Shown: positions 8,793 through 17,263 of the stretch, in pieces | Layout of the letters: every line of letters starts with the position of its first letter | Numbering within the stretch: position 1 is the first letter of the stretch | Source of the DNA: Acidobacteriota bacterium | GTDB lineage: Bacteria; Acidobacteriota; Terriglobia; UBA7540 | DNA length: 64,000 nt | Direction: 5' to 3' | NCBI GenBank assembly: GCA_004298155.1 | Contig: SCRD01000018.1 | Span: forward strand, 328,557-392,556 | The notes under the pieces: generated by a model | Seen by the model: only the letters and a program-made list of their open reading frames with translations | What the model was told of the DNA's origin: nothing | Database searches by the model: none | Program-made: the position numbers and the translations under genes

Positions 8793-9290
8793 CTAACCTC
8801 TGGCGTTGCTCAGAGCAGCCAGCAGACATAAGGCCGTCTGCGCAGCTTCAATCCCCTTGTTGAATTTGTTATTTCCCGCGCGTCGAGCGGCGTCGCGCTC
8901 GTTGTAAGTGGCAAGAACTTCAAAAATAACAGGTATGTCATGGCGGAGCGAGACGTCCATAATCCCCCTGGCGCATTCATTCACCACCAGTTCAAAGTGG
9001 TAGGTGTCTCCTTTGATCACTGCCCCCAGTGCGATCAGGGCGTCATATTTCTTCTGTGTCGCAAGCCGCTGGGCAAGGATGGGAATTTCAAAACATCCCG
9101 GGACTGCAAAATTTCGGATGTTCTTCTTTGGAATTCCGGAAGCCAGAAGTGTCTCCACACATTTCTTTTCCAGGCTCATCGTAATCTTGGGGTTGTATTC
9201 GCCGCGAATAATCCCAATGCGAAAGCGCGAAACATCGATTCGCGCGAGAGCTGGGCCGGGGGCCTTGGACTGTGCGTTTCGCAAGCTCAA
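8793..9290 (-). CDS. ribH: 6,7-dimethyl-8-ribityllumazine synthase
   Basis: About 165 aa. It has the lumazine synthase pattern: GIIRGEYNP near the start, a phosphate-binding GAVIKGDTYHFE segment with the catalytic His in YHFE, and a C-terminal NKG...A helix. The enzyme condenses the RibA/RibD and RibB products. The frame is open far upstream, inside ribE, but family length points to the TTG at 9290, whose last two bases overlap the ribE stop (TTGA). That implies translational coupling, and the local ribosome site is weak. Confidence 0.92.
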   Translation of the reverse strand: MSLRNAQSKAPGPALARIDVSRFRIGIIRGEYNPKITMSLEKKCVETLLASGIPKKNIRNFAVPGCFEIPILAQRLATQKKYDALIALGAVIKGDTYHFELVVNECARGIMDVSLRHDIPVIFEVLATYNERDAARRAGNNKFNKGIEAAQTALCLLAALSNARG

Positions 9291-9871
9291 TTCTTCATCA
9301 GCCTTTCGACGTATTTGCCCAGGATGTCCACTTCGATGTTGACGTGGCGGCCGGGCCGTTTGCCGCCGAGCGTTGTGCGGCCCAGCGTGTAAGCGAGCAG
9401 GGAACACTGAAACGAGGATCGCATTGCTTCCACCACCGTCAGGCTGACGCCGTCAACGGCGATGGAGCCCCTGGGCACGATGTAGCGGGACAACCGCGCG
9501 GGTATTGCGAACGTAAAAAGTTTCGCCTCACCCTCGTCCCGGATGGCCCTGATTCGGGCGGTCGCGTCCACATGTCCCTGAACCAGGTGGCCGCCGATCA
9601 GGGTCTGGAGCGTCAGGCACCGTTCAAGGTTAACTTCGTCCCCGGCCTTCAAACCTCGCAGGGTGGTTTTCCGCAACGTCTCGGGCATGTAAACAACGCG
9701 GAACGATCCGTTATTGAAACTCTGAATCGTTGAACACACTCCTTCGACGGAGACGCTTTCACCTTCCTGGAGTTTCCAGCGCCGGGGTTTGCGAATGGTC
9801 AGGACCCGCTGCCTGCGGGCCTTGCTGACGCTCAGGACCAGGCTGGTGGTTTCGACAATGCCGCTGAACAC
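9287..9871 (-). CDS. ribE: Riboflavin synthase, alpha subunit
   Basis: A 194-aa protein with the usual start MFSGIVE and two tandem lumazine-binding barrel repeats (about residues 1-90 and 97-190). The second repeat carries LVQGHVD. It dismutates two lumazine molecules to riboflavin in the last biosynthetic step. It is the first gene of the operon, about 280 bases downstream of the riboswitch. The alternative symbol ribC is used in some genera. Confidence 0.93.
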   Translation of the reverse strand: MFSGIVETTSLVLSVSKARRQRVLTIRKPRRWKLQEGESVSVEGVCSTIQSFNNGSFRVVYMPETLRKTTLRGLKAGDEVNLERCLTLQTLIGGHLVQGHVDATARIRAIRDEGEAKLFTFAIPARLSRYIVPRGSIAVDGVSLTVVEAMRSSFQCSLLAYTLGRTTLGGKRPGRHVNIEVDILGKYVERLMKN

Positions 9872-10024
9872 GGAGCCTCGATTCCGCTTCCGCAGGTCGC
9901 TGCGCCTTGTGCAACAGGCGCTGAGATCAATAGCAGGCCTGCGCTCGCACTGGAGGTCTTCACGGCGAGCCAGGCCCCGGCCTGGAAACCAATCGTCTTG
10001 TTGTGGGAGATGGGGTCGTGGTAA

Positions 10025-10061
10025 AGGGCGGTTGCCGCCCTAACAGGACCCCGCATCGGGG
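10025..10061 (-). terminator. Paired hairpins in the rib leader (possible riboswitch expression platform)
   Basis: Between the FMN aptamer and ribE there are two adjacent hairpins. One has arms AGGGCGG/CCGCCCT with a 3-base loop (10025-10041). The other is CCCCG-CAT-CGGGG (10049-10061). On the minus strand the first is followed by only three T, so termination would be weak. A further 7-bp dyad, CCAGGCC/GGCCTGG, lies at 9970-9985. They may act as terminator or antiterminator for the riboswitch, but the switching pairing is not proven. Confidence 0.35.
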
Positions 10062-10151
10062 CAAGAATCCCAGCCAACTGTCCGCATCCGCATCTGCACG
10101 CCAGCACCGCTCCATACAACCAGCGGCTCGCCAGCGCGCAAACACGAGCGC

Positions 10152-10354
10152 CTGACCCTCTCCCATCCGGACTATACCGTCGGCCCCGGAATTTCACCAG
10201 GTCTTGGAGTTCTCAGGGTCATCTTGTCTGTTACCGGTTCGTCCAGGAAACAGAAAAGACCAAAAACTCTGAGTCCTCCTCGCGGGCTCTACCGCCGATC
10301 GGGAATTGGGATGACTTTTGAATCGTCGTCCCTCACCCTGCCCCGAAGGTCATC
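10152..10354 (-). promoter_or_regulatory. FMN riboswitch (RFN element)
   Basis: Read on the minus strand, the conserved RFN blocks appear in order: CTTCGGGGCAGGGTGA near the 5' end, then GATCGGCGGTAGAGCCCGCGAG, then GGTGAAATTCCGGGGCCGACGGT-type sequence, and AGTCCGGATGGGAGA at the 3' end. The closing P1 stem pairs TGACC at about 10348-10352 with GGTCA at about 10153-10157. FMN binding should shut off the rib operon. The element lies 280 bases upstream of ribE and just downstream of a good promoter. Confidence 0.92.
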
Positions 10355-10373
10355 TCAAAAAGTTGTCATTCCA

Positions 10374-10403
10374 TTTATACCATGAAAAATATAAGTGCCT
10401 CAA
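10374..10403 (-). promoter_or_regulatory. Sigma70-type promoter of the rib operon
   Basis: On the minus strand, TTGAGG (10398-10403) and TATAAA (10374-10379) are separated by 18 bases. Transcription would start near 10366, a few bases before the riboswitch P1 stem, which is the expected geometry. Confidence 0.65.
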
Positions 10404-10966
10404 GTTGGGGCGTGTTCAGGCATCGGGGCGCTCTCCGGGTAACACGTGGTTCGTTAATCTGGATTGAAATCGAATGCGCAAGCGAGAAAGAAATTTTGCA
10501 GGCTCTGGATCCGCAGTTAAAACGGAGAAACCTGCGACGGGCAATACGGCAATATGCCTCCGCCGGCGGATTACCTTGCAGCGGCCACAGAGGACGCACT
10601 GAAGCACTCAAAAGCAATATCAATGAACTACGGAATGAGGGATGAGGCGCCGAGTAACCTGTGTGCAATGAGTCAGTTGTAAGCTTTGCTGTGCGGAAAA
10701 TAGATCAGCGCGCCTCTGTGAGATATGAGGGTTCGCGGTAAGTGAATAAAAATATATTACATACCGAGTTAATGGGTGTAGTATTGAGGTCATCAGAGGG
10801 TAGCTACGGAATTCCAGGTGAGGCAGAGGCACGCTTGTCACAGCAGGCGGGATTAGAGATTCATCTTCGGCCGCGATGAGTTGCACAGCCTGATAGAACC
10901 CGGCCCGCAAAGGGGTTGCGGTAGGACTTGTCGCACTCGCCCCTCACCGGACTGGAGGCCATATTT
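10404..10966. other. Intergenic region, no supported gene
   Basis: Nothing here is convincingly coding. An 87-codon plus-strand frame (10382-10645) overlaps the rib promoter and has no ribosome site. The stretch around 10741-10790 is AT-rich. It contains a weak promoter-like pair for the downstream genes: TTACAT at 10757-10762 and TAGTAT at 10779-10784, 16 bases apart. Confidence 0.35.
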
Positions 10967-11266
10967 GTGACAGATATTGTGAAAATTACGCTATGGGTCC
11001 CTGGCCAGCAGGCGCTCAACGAAGTTTTGTCGAAGGCGAACGTTTCTCTGGACTGCGGCAGCCCTCGCCGGGACGAAAGCGGACAGTTTGTAATCACACT
11101 GTACGCTTCCAAGGCGGAGGCAAACAAAATCACCGCACTCAAATATCGACACGAAGTAGACGAGAAGTTCGGTGACTACCTGGAGCAGCGTCAAGGGGAA
11201 GTTTCCAGGACGGATCGCTTCGAGGGCGGCAAAATCAAGCCTAAGGGCCTTGGGATCAAACGGTAA
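10967..11266 (+). CDS. Small protein resembling an M14 peptidase propeptide
   Basis: A 99-aa product starting at GTG 10967, preceded by GGAGG with 8-base spacing. The pattern 'LNEVLSKANVSLDCGSPR...GQFVITLYASKAEANKITAL' resembles the propeptide-like region found at the N-terminus of many bacterial zinc carboxypeptidases (an alpha/beta fold ending in 'the peptidase domain'). Here it is a separate gene, ending 121 bases before the M14 peptidase gene. No signal peptide is seen. I infer a chaperone or inhibitor of that peptidase. The similarity is by eye and needs structural confirmation. Confidence 0.55.
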   Translation: MTDIVKITLWVPGQQALNEVLSKANVSLDCGSPRRDESGQFVITLYASKAEANKITALKYRHEVDEKFGDYLEQRQGEVSRTDRFEGGKIKPKGLGIKR

Positions 11267-11387
11267 TTGGTTGCCCAGCCTGGTTTAATTTCCAGCCCAT
11301 CGCCGGAAATCAATGGTTTGAAATGGATTGTGCAGTCCCAAAAAGGCGCACGAGGAACAAATACATCATCCGTGATCGGGGGTTGCC

Positions 11388-14300
11388 ATGGCATATATGA
11401 ATGTCGACGAAGTTGAGTCGGCTCTAATCGCGCTGAATGCGGCACATCCTTCCCTCTGTGAATTAATCACCCTCCCGAATTTAACTATCGAAGGCAGAAC
11501 GAGTCATGCCGTCCGGCTTGGCGTGCAGGCCGCGAACACGGTGGACGCCTATTACATAACCGGAGGCGTACACGCCCGGGAATGGGGAAGCTGCGAAATC
11601 CTGGTGAATCTTGCGACGGACCTGTGCGATGCCTATACCGGAGGAACCGGGGTGGGGTATGGAGGAAAATACTTCTCCGCCGCGGAAGTGAAAGCGCTGA
11701 TGGAGCAGATCAACATCCTCATCTTTCCGTGCGTCAATCCGGATGGCCGGAACTTTTCGCAAAGCGGCGTTGCCAACGCAATGTGGCGCAAGAACCGTGA
11801 CGCGGCCGATAGCGGCGGGGACCCCGCAAAAATCGGAGTGGATATCAATCGAAACCAGGATTTTTTGTGGAATTTCAACACGGCCTTCGCACCCTCCGCG
11901 ATCAACTTTGCGCTTGCTTCAAGTGATCCATCGGTGGAAACGTATCATGGGCACGGTGCCGGGACCGAGCCTGAGACCCAAAATATCAACTACATTCACG
12001 GTACTTATACGCGGATCAAGTGGTACGTCGATGTGCACAGCTTTTCGCAGGACATTTTGTACATTTGGGGCGACGACGAATCGCAATTCACCGACCCCAA
12101 TATGAATTTCCTGAATCCGGCCTACAACGGCCAGCGCGGGTTAGTGGGTGACGCTTACAGGGAAGCTATTTCAGAGGGCGACCTCTCCGCCATGCAAAAC
12201 CTGGCGAACGCGTTCACCAGCTCGCTGGCCGAAGTCAGGGGAACACTATACCAGGCCAAGCCCGGCTTCTCGCTCTATCCCACTTCGGGCACGAACGACG
12301 ACTACGCCTATAGCCGCCATATTTCCGACTCTTCCAAATCGAAATCGTTCGCGTTCACGGTGGAGTGGGGAACAACGTTCCAACCGCCGTGGACAGAGAT
12401 GGAGAATATCATCAAGGACGTCGATGCCGGCCTGATCGGTCTTGGGCTGGAAGCTCTGGGTGTTGACAGCTTTATCGTCACGAACCGCGACACTTTCTCG
12501 TCATACGAGGTTGCGACCACGCTAACGTATCCCGACTCGTTTTACGTGATCTACGACGGCTTTGCGCCGTCGTCCCTGGGCGTTCCCGGCGCCTCGCCCA
12601 CGATCCAGTTCCTGGATTCCATTGGGGGGGGGCCGATAGCTTCCATTTCAGTGGCCGCTCCGTCCGTTGAACTTGAAAATCCCGGTGCGCTCAACACTCC
12701 GCAGCGGATCACGTTCACGTTTGAAGTGGACTTCGCCGATGGCAGCGCCTTTACCACCGAGACCCGTGACATTTATGTACACGCGAGTTTTGCCGGGATG
12801 CAGGACGTCGCGATGATGCACCTGATCCAGCAGCCGAATCCTTACCTGGTGGATGGCCCTGTCAGTTGGCTGAGCACCGATTTGCGCGTATTCCAGTTGC
12901 AGCCCGGGCAGAAGGTCAATTCATCCAGTAGTGTCGTGCTCGGCAACCCCGATACTGATAGCATGGCCCCTTACACTTACATCCAGGGGCTGCTGGCAGA
13001 AATGCGGGGCTACGGAAACAATCCTGCGCCGTCTTTCGAAAACATTTCGCAGGACGAGCAGGCAAGCCAACTTGAGCTCTCACGGACCGTAGGCGGCGTC
13101 CGGGTACTGAACTTTGCCGTGGCCAAAGCCCGATATCGAGCCAAGAATGTGAACGCCACGGGAGTCCGGGTATTTTTTCGCACATTCAACACCATGGTTT
13201 CCGATTTGAGCTACACTACCAATCCCGGAGCGGATGTGCAGAACTACAGGCGTACCTCGGATGGCGCCACCCCGCTTCTCGGCATTAACAGCTTTTTCAG
13301 CGGCGTCGGCAACCAGATCGTCTCGATTCCATATTTTGCAGAAAAGAGAATTGACACGTCCGCCTTCAGCATGGCGACGCAACCGGACACAACAAACCAG
13401 AGGGACTTGAAGCACGCAGGAAATATAGAAGCTCTGGAGTATTTCGGATGCTGGCTCGACTTCAACCAGGCCGATGCACAATTTCCGGTGAACGTCCCCA
13501 CTGGCAGCGACGGTCCGTTTGCCGGCCGGGTCGCGATCCCGGAATTGATAAGGGGAATCCACACCTGCATGGTGGCGGAAGTTCGATACCAGCCGGGCGC
13601 AATCGATCCCATTTCGAATGGCGCTACCCCTGCTTCGAGTGATCGGCTCGCGCAGCGCAATCTGTCGATTGTCGAATCTGACAATCCCGGCAGTACTGCC
13701 ACGCACACTGTGCAGCACTCGCTGCTGCTTAAGCCATCGAAGCGTGCCTTCAACAGGTTTGCCATTGCGGCGGCCGCCGCGGAACCTGCCAAAGCGACTT
13801 CTTACTACGATGAATTGGTCATCCGTTGGAATGATATTCCGCGCGACACGCTGGCCAACGTCTACTGCCCGGACTGGAACGCGGATGAAATCATTGCACT
13901 GGCTGCGGCGCGGCCCGGCCCGCAACAGCTTTCCAAGGTAGACGGCAATACCGTCGCCTGTGCTGTGAGCGATATCACCTATATCCCGGTTCCGGCGCGG
14001 CAACAGCCTTTGCCGGCTCTACTCACGCTGCAACTGCCGCTCTCGGTGCGTGAGGGCGAACAATTCCGAGTGGATGTCGAGCAGCATTCCGGCCCTGCGT
14101 TTCAAAGAACGATTGCAGTTCCCCGGCAAGTGGAAGGCAGGCGTTCATTGCAGGTTGCAAGTTTTTCCGAGCGCAAGGTCCTGGGCGCGTTTCGAGTCAC
14201 GGTTGTGGTTAAGGCCGGCACGGCGCTTCTGGAAAAGGCGGTCCGTAATCTTGCCGTATTGCGGTACATCCTGCAGGCAATTCCTCCGGCTGACAGCTGG

Positions 14301-14657
14301 CATCGGGTTTTTGTTCGCTACATCGCGCAGCTCGGCGATCAAATTAAGGGTTTGGGGATTGATCCCGGCTTAATACCTCCCTCGCTGGATGATCCCGGTA
14401 TACCGGGGCGCACGCCTGGCGAGGAGCGCGAATGCTTTACCGGAAAAGTCTCAGAGGTGATCTTCAATTGCTTCGGCGATTTCGAAGGCTTCGTCCTTGA
14501 AACTTGCGGGGAATCCCATCGCTTCAAGAGCACAGAGAAAGGAATTAAAGAAATTGTCCTGCGGGCGTGTAAGGAACGGTTGCTGATCACGGTGTGCGTC
14601 GCCATCAAGCATGACGGAACGATACAAGGAATTATTGTGCGTTGCGGATGTGCTTGA
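11388..14657 (+). CDS. M14-family zinc carboxypeptidase with long uncharacterised C-terminus
   Basis: A 1089-aa protein. Residues 5-350 form an M14 carboxypeptidase domain: zinc ligands H62 and E65 (HAREW) and H217 (VDVHSFS), substrate-binding Arg in DINRN (151-156), and catalytic Glu at about 326 (FTVEWGT). It should cleave C-terminal residues from peptides. Residues 370-1000 are beta-rich with no domain I can name. The last 75 residues are Cys-rich (CFTGK...CFGDF...CGES...CKERL...CVAI...CGCA). There is no signal peptide, which is unusual for this family. GGGGG lies 5 bases before the ATG. The upstream small gene may encode its detached propeptide. Confidence 0.85.
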   Translation: MAYMNVDEVESALIALNAAHPSLCELITLPNLTIEGRTSHAVRLGVQAANTVDAYYITGGVHAREWGSCEILVNLATDLCDAYTGGTGVGYGGKYFSAAEVKALMEQINILIFPCVNPDGRNFSQSGVANAMWRKNRDAADSGGDPAKIGVDINRNQDFLWNFNTAFAPSAINFALASSDPSVETYHGHGAGTEPETQNINYIHGTYTRIKWYVDVHSFSQDILYIWGDDESQFTDPNMNFLNPAYNGQRGLVGDAYREAISEGDLSAMQNLANAFTSSLAEVRGTLYQAKPGFSLYPTSGTNDDYAYSRHISDSSKSKSFAFTVEWGTTFQPPWTEMENIIKDVDAGLIGLGLEALGVDSFIVTNRDTFSSYEVATTLTYPDSFYVIYDGFAPSSLGVPGASPTIQFLDSIGGGPIASISVAAPSVELENPGALNTPQRITFTFEVDFADGSAFTTETRDIYVHASFAGMQDVAMMHLIQQPNPYLVDGPVSWLSTDLRVFQLQPGQKVNSSSSVVLGNPDTDSMAPYTYIQGLLAEMRGYGNNPAPSFENISQDEQASQLELSRTVGGVRVLNFAVAKARYRAKNVNATGVRVFFRTFNTMVSDLSYTTNPGADVQNYRRTSDGATPLLGINSFFSGVGNQIVSIPYFAEKRIDTSAFSMATQPDTTNQRDLKHAGNIEALEYFGCWLDFNQADAQFPVNVPTGSDGPFAGRVAIPELIRGIHTCMVAEVRYQPGAIDPISNGATPASSDRLAQRNLSIVESDNPGSTATHTVQHSLLLKPSKRAFNRFAIAAAAAEPAKATSYYDELVIRWNDIPRDTLANVYCPDWNADEIIALAAARPGPQQLSKVDGNTVACAVSDITYIPVPARQQPLPALLTLQLPLSVREGEQFRVDVEQHSGPAFQRTIAVPRQVEGRRSLQVASFSERKVLGAFRVTVVVKAGTALLEKAVRNLAVLRYILQAIPPADSWHRVFVRYIAQLGDQIKGLGIDPGLIPPSLDDPGIPGRTPGEERECFTGKVSEVIFNCFGDFEGFVLETCGESHRFKSTEKGIKEIVLRACKERLLITVCVAIKHDGTIQGIIVRCGCA

Positions 14658-15038
14658 GAGATAAGGATACGGACGGGGCGCCTGACGGTTCCGGGCGTAT
14701 TGCCAGCCAGCCGGAAACTGGACTACTGCACGCATCCTGAGCCTATTAACTGGATTATTGACGATCGGGATCATTAGAAAATCCCTCCACAGCATTGACG
14801 CATTTCAACAAGGCAGCGGTGAAACCTTGCCAGGTGGCAGGATAGATCGCCATGCGCAGGTCCCTCATTCACTGCGCCGTTCAAAGGCTTGCAATCAGAA
14901 TGGGGCCGTCCGCCGCCGACCTTACGACGATAATCGTGAACAGGCGCGGATCGCCTTAAACGGCGCTGAAATAATCATGCCTCGCTGCCTGCCCCAAACT
15001 CGCCCTCAGAGACGATTTCAGATTAGACTATCCTCGTC
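14658..15038. other. Intergenic region, nothing recognised
   Basis: 381 bases between the M14 peptidase and the phospholipase-like gene. I see no gene, hairpin-plus-T terminator or strong promoter. TAGACT lies 9 bases before the next ATG and there is no ribosome site there. Confidence 0.4.
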
Positions 15039-17012
15039 ATGAGCCAAGATTCTTCGAACTTTCGAACAGCACTGACTGTTACGATAGGCATAGGCCTGGT
15101 ACTGGCCGCGTGCCAGGCGCGGCAGGCATCCAATACGGACGCCGGCCCTAACCCTAACCAACAGGCCATTCAGAAATACCAGATTCCCTCTGCGGCAGAA
15201 CCGCAACTTTCGCCTGAGCAATTGAGGGAACTTGTGCGGAAGAAGATTAAATACGTCTTTGTCCTTTATCAGGAGAACAGGTCGTTTGATTCGTACTTTG
15301 GGACGTATCCGGGCGCGGAGGGCCTCTTCAGCCAAAATCCGGAAGAAACTCCAGGGTTCACCCAGCCGCTGATTGATACCGATGGCGCCACCGGCGCCAT
15401 TCAACCCTTCCGCGTTGGGCCTGACATATACGCAGCCGACACCGATGACGTAGACCATTCACACCCCATGCTTGTCGCGAAGATGGACATTCAGGCTGGG
15501 GTTCCTAAAATGGACCGGTTCGCCCTTGCCGAGGAACACAAATACATGAAGTCCGGCAAACCTTCCCGGCTTGCGAAACAGATGGGCGAACTGGCCATGG
15601 CTTATGAGGATTGCGACACCGTTCCGATTTTGTGGCAATACGCCAGCCGTTTTGTGCTGTTCGACCATGTTTTCCAGGAGATGACCGGTCCTTCGACGCT
15701 CGGCAATCTCGCTATTATTTCCGCACAGACAGGCCAGACGCAGTGGGCTCTGCACCCGAACGAGGCCTACACCGGCGATGGTTTGGAGGCACACGGTGTT
15801 CCCGTGATGAACGATTCCGACCCGCTTTGGGGATCGCCTCTGGATCCAACTCCCAGCGCACAGAAAATGCCCGTGAACCCGCATGATTTTGGGTACGAAA
15901 GCAAACCAAACACGCAAATCAACCTGACCTTTGCTACGCTTCCACTCACGCTCGAGGGCAAACAACTGAAGTCCGTCGCCGGGCAGGACCGCGACCCGCA
16001 CCGCGACCTTGCCGATATCGGGCATGACATCCCTTTCATTTCCCAGCGCCACAAGGCTTCCGTAGGCTTTGGCTGGTATGAGGAAGGCTATGGTTCGGGG
16101 AAAGTTGATATGGACGATGGCCCGGAGGACGCTTCCGGCCTTCACGCTGCTTACATCACGCACCATAATGGGCCTCAATACTTTGGATACATCGCAAACA
16201 ATCCGCGGATGCGCGAGCAGCTCCATGGGCTGCACGCCTTCTTCGATGCGCTTAAGCAGAAGGCCCTGCCGGAACAGGGTGGAGTTTTCTTCGTGAAGGG
16301 TGGTTACAAGAACCCATTCAATATGCATCCCGCTGATCCTGATCCGCGGGTCCAGAGGAATTTCAAGGGCGATGACGACCATCCGGGCTATTCAGATGCT
16401 CAGATCAGCGAGGCGCTTGTGGCGGGAGAGGTCAATGCAATTGCTGCAAGCCCCTATTGGCCGGAAAGCGCCATCATCATCACCTGGGATGACTCGGAAG
16501 GTGATTATGACCATGTTCCCCCGCCGATCCGGGCAAAAGGGCCTGACGGCTCAGTGATCAGCGACGGCCCGCGTGTTCCTCTGATTCTCGTCTCGCCTTA
16601 CGCGCGCGTGCATTACATTGCGCATTCGCAGGGGAACCATGCCTCCGTAGTCAAGTTTGTGGATGCCGTTTTCAATCTGCCGCCACTGGCTCTTCTTCCC
16701 GATGAAAAACGGGGCCGCCGTCTGGGTGAAAAGGAGTTTGGCCAGAAAGGCCTGGGGCCAGAAGACGCAATCACGTCCGGGATTGGCGACCTGACGGAAG
16801 CCTTCAGCCCTGCGCGGCTTGTTGGAAAGGCCGAGCCTTTGCCCGCAGGTTATGTGGAGATTCCCGATTCGCTGGTTCAGCATTTGCCGCAGGAAACGGG
16901 CTATGGTTGCAGAGACCTCGGAATTATTACGACAGACCGCCAGCTCCAGGTTGGGAACAAGGTCCCCAGTGACTTCAACGCGCGACCGAAAACCACTCCA
17001 ACCCGGTGGTAA
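15039..17012 (+). CDS. Phospholipase C / phosphoesterase-family lipoprotein
   Basis: A 657-aa protein. Residues 1-25 form a lipoprotein signal ending in the lipobox LAAC (C25). The phosphoesterase family (PF04185, alkaline-phosphatase superfamily) signature ENRSFDSYFGTYPG lies near 78-91. FDHVFQEMTGPSTLGNL (about 207-223) and the C-terminal TWDDSEGDYDHVPPP (about 485-499) supply the expected metal-binding acidic and His residues. Likely an outer or periplasmic membrane-anchored enzyme that hydrolyses phosphodiesters such as phospholipids. No ribosome site is visible before the ATG. Confidence 0.85.
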   Translation: MSQDSSNFRTALTVTIGIGLVLAACQARQASNTDAGPNPNQQAIQKYQIPSAAEPQLSPEQLRELVRKKIKYVFVLYQENRSFDSYFGTYPGAEGLFSQNPEETPGFTQPLIDTDGATGAIQPFRVGPDIYAADTDDVDHSHPMLVAKMDIQAGVPKMDRFALAEEHKYMKSGKPSRLAKQMGELAMAYEDCDTVPILWQYASRFVLFDHVFQEMTGPSTLGNLAIISAQTGQTQWALHPNEAYTGDGLEAHGVPVMNDSDPLWGSPLDPTPSAQKMPVNPHDFGYESKPNTQINLTFATLPLTLEGKQLKSVAGQDRDPHRDLADIGHDIPFISQRHKASVGFGWYEEGYGSGKVDMDDGPEDASGLHAAYITHHNGPQYFGYIANNPRMREQLHGLHAFFDALKQKALPEQGGVFFVKGGYKNPFNMHPADPDPRVQRNFKGDDDHPGYSDAQISEALVAGEVNAIAASPYWPESAIIITWDDSEGDYDHVPPPIRAKGPDGSVISDGPRVPLILVSPYARVHYIAHSQGNHASVVKFVDAVFNLPPLALLPDEKRGRRLGEKEFGQKGLGPEDAITSGIGDLTEAFSPARLVGKAEPLPAGYVEIPDSLVQHLPQETGYGCRDLGIITTDRQLQVGNKVPSDFNARPKTTPTRW

Positions 17013-17107
17013 GCGAACCGGGGTGAAGGAGTTTTATTCCAGATCTCTCTGGCCGTTTCAGAGGAGCAGCACCCGGCGAAACATCACATCGGACACAATC
17101 TTGGACG

Positions 17108-17125
17108 AGCGCGGTGTACCGCGCT
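17108..17125. repeat. Perfect palindrome, REP-like
   Basis: AGCGCGGT-GT-ACCGCGCT is an 8-bp-arm palindrome in the gap between two genes. On the minus strand it is preceded by ATGAT, giving a TAGCGCGG start similar to the TAGCGGCGG and TAGCGCAG starts of the repeats near 0.24 and 1.88 kb. Confidence 0.55.
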
Positions 17126-17263
17126 ATCATCGTAGGTTTGGAGGGGGACACTCCCGCCCCGCATGGCCTGTTTCTTGCACGACGGGCGCGCCGGCCTTCC
17201 GAATGATAACCCATGCTGGAATATGGTCCCGAAGCGCCGGCGTTCCCATATAGGTCAACCCAA

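Noticed and set aside
10382..10645. An 87-codon plus-strand ORF beside the riboswitch
   Set aside because: It begins in the rib promoter, has no ribosome site, and its composition is not protein-like.
13080..14003. A 307-codon frame antisense to the M14 peptidase C-terminal region
   Set aside because: No start signal or family motif, and it is inside a single continuous forward frame.
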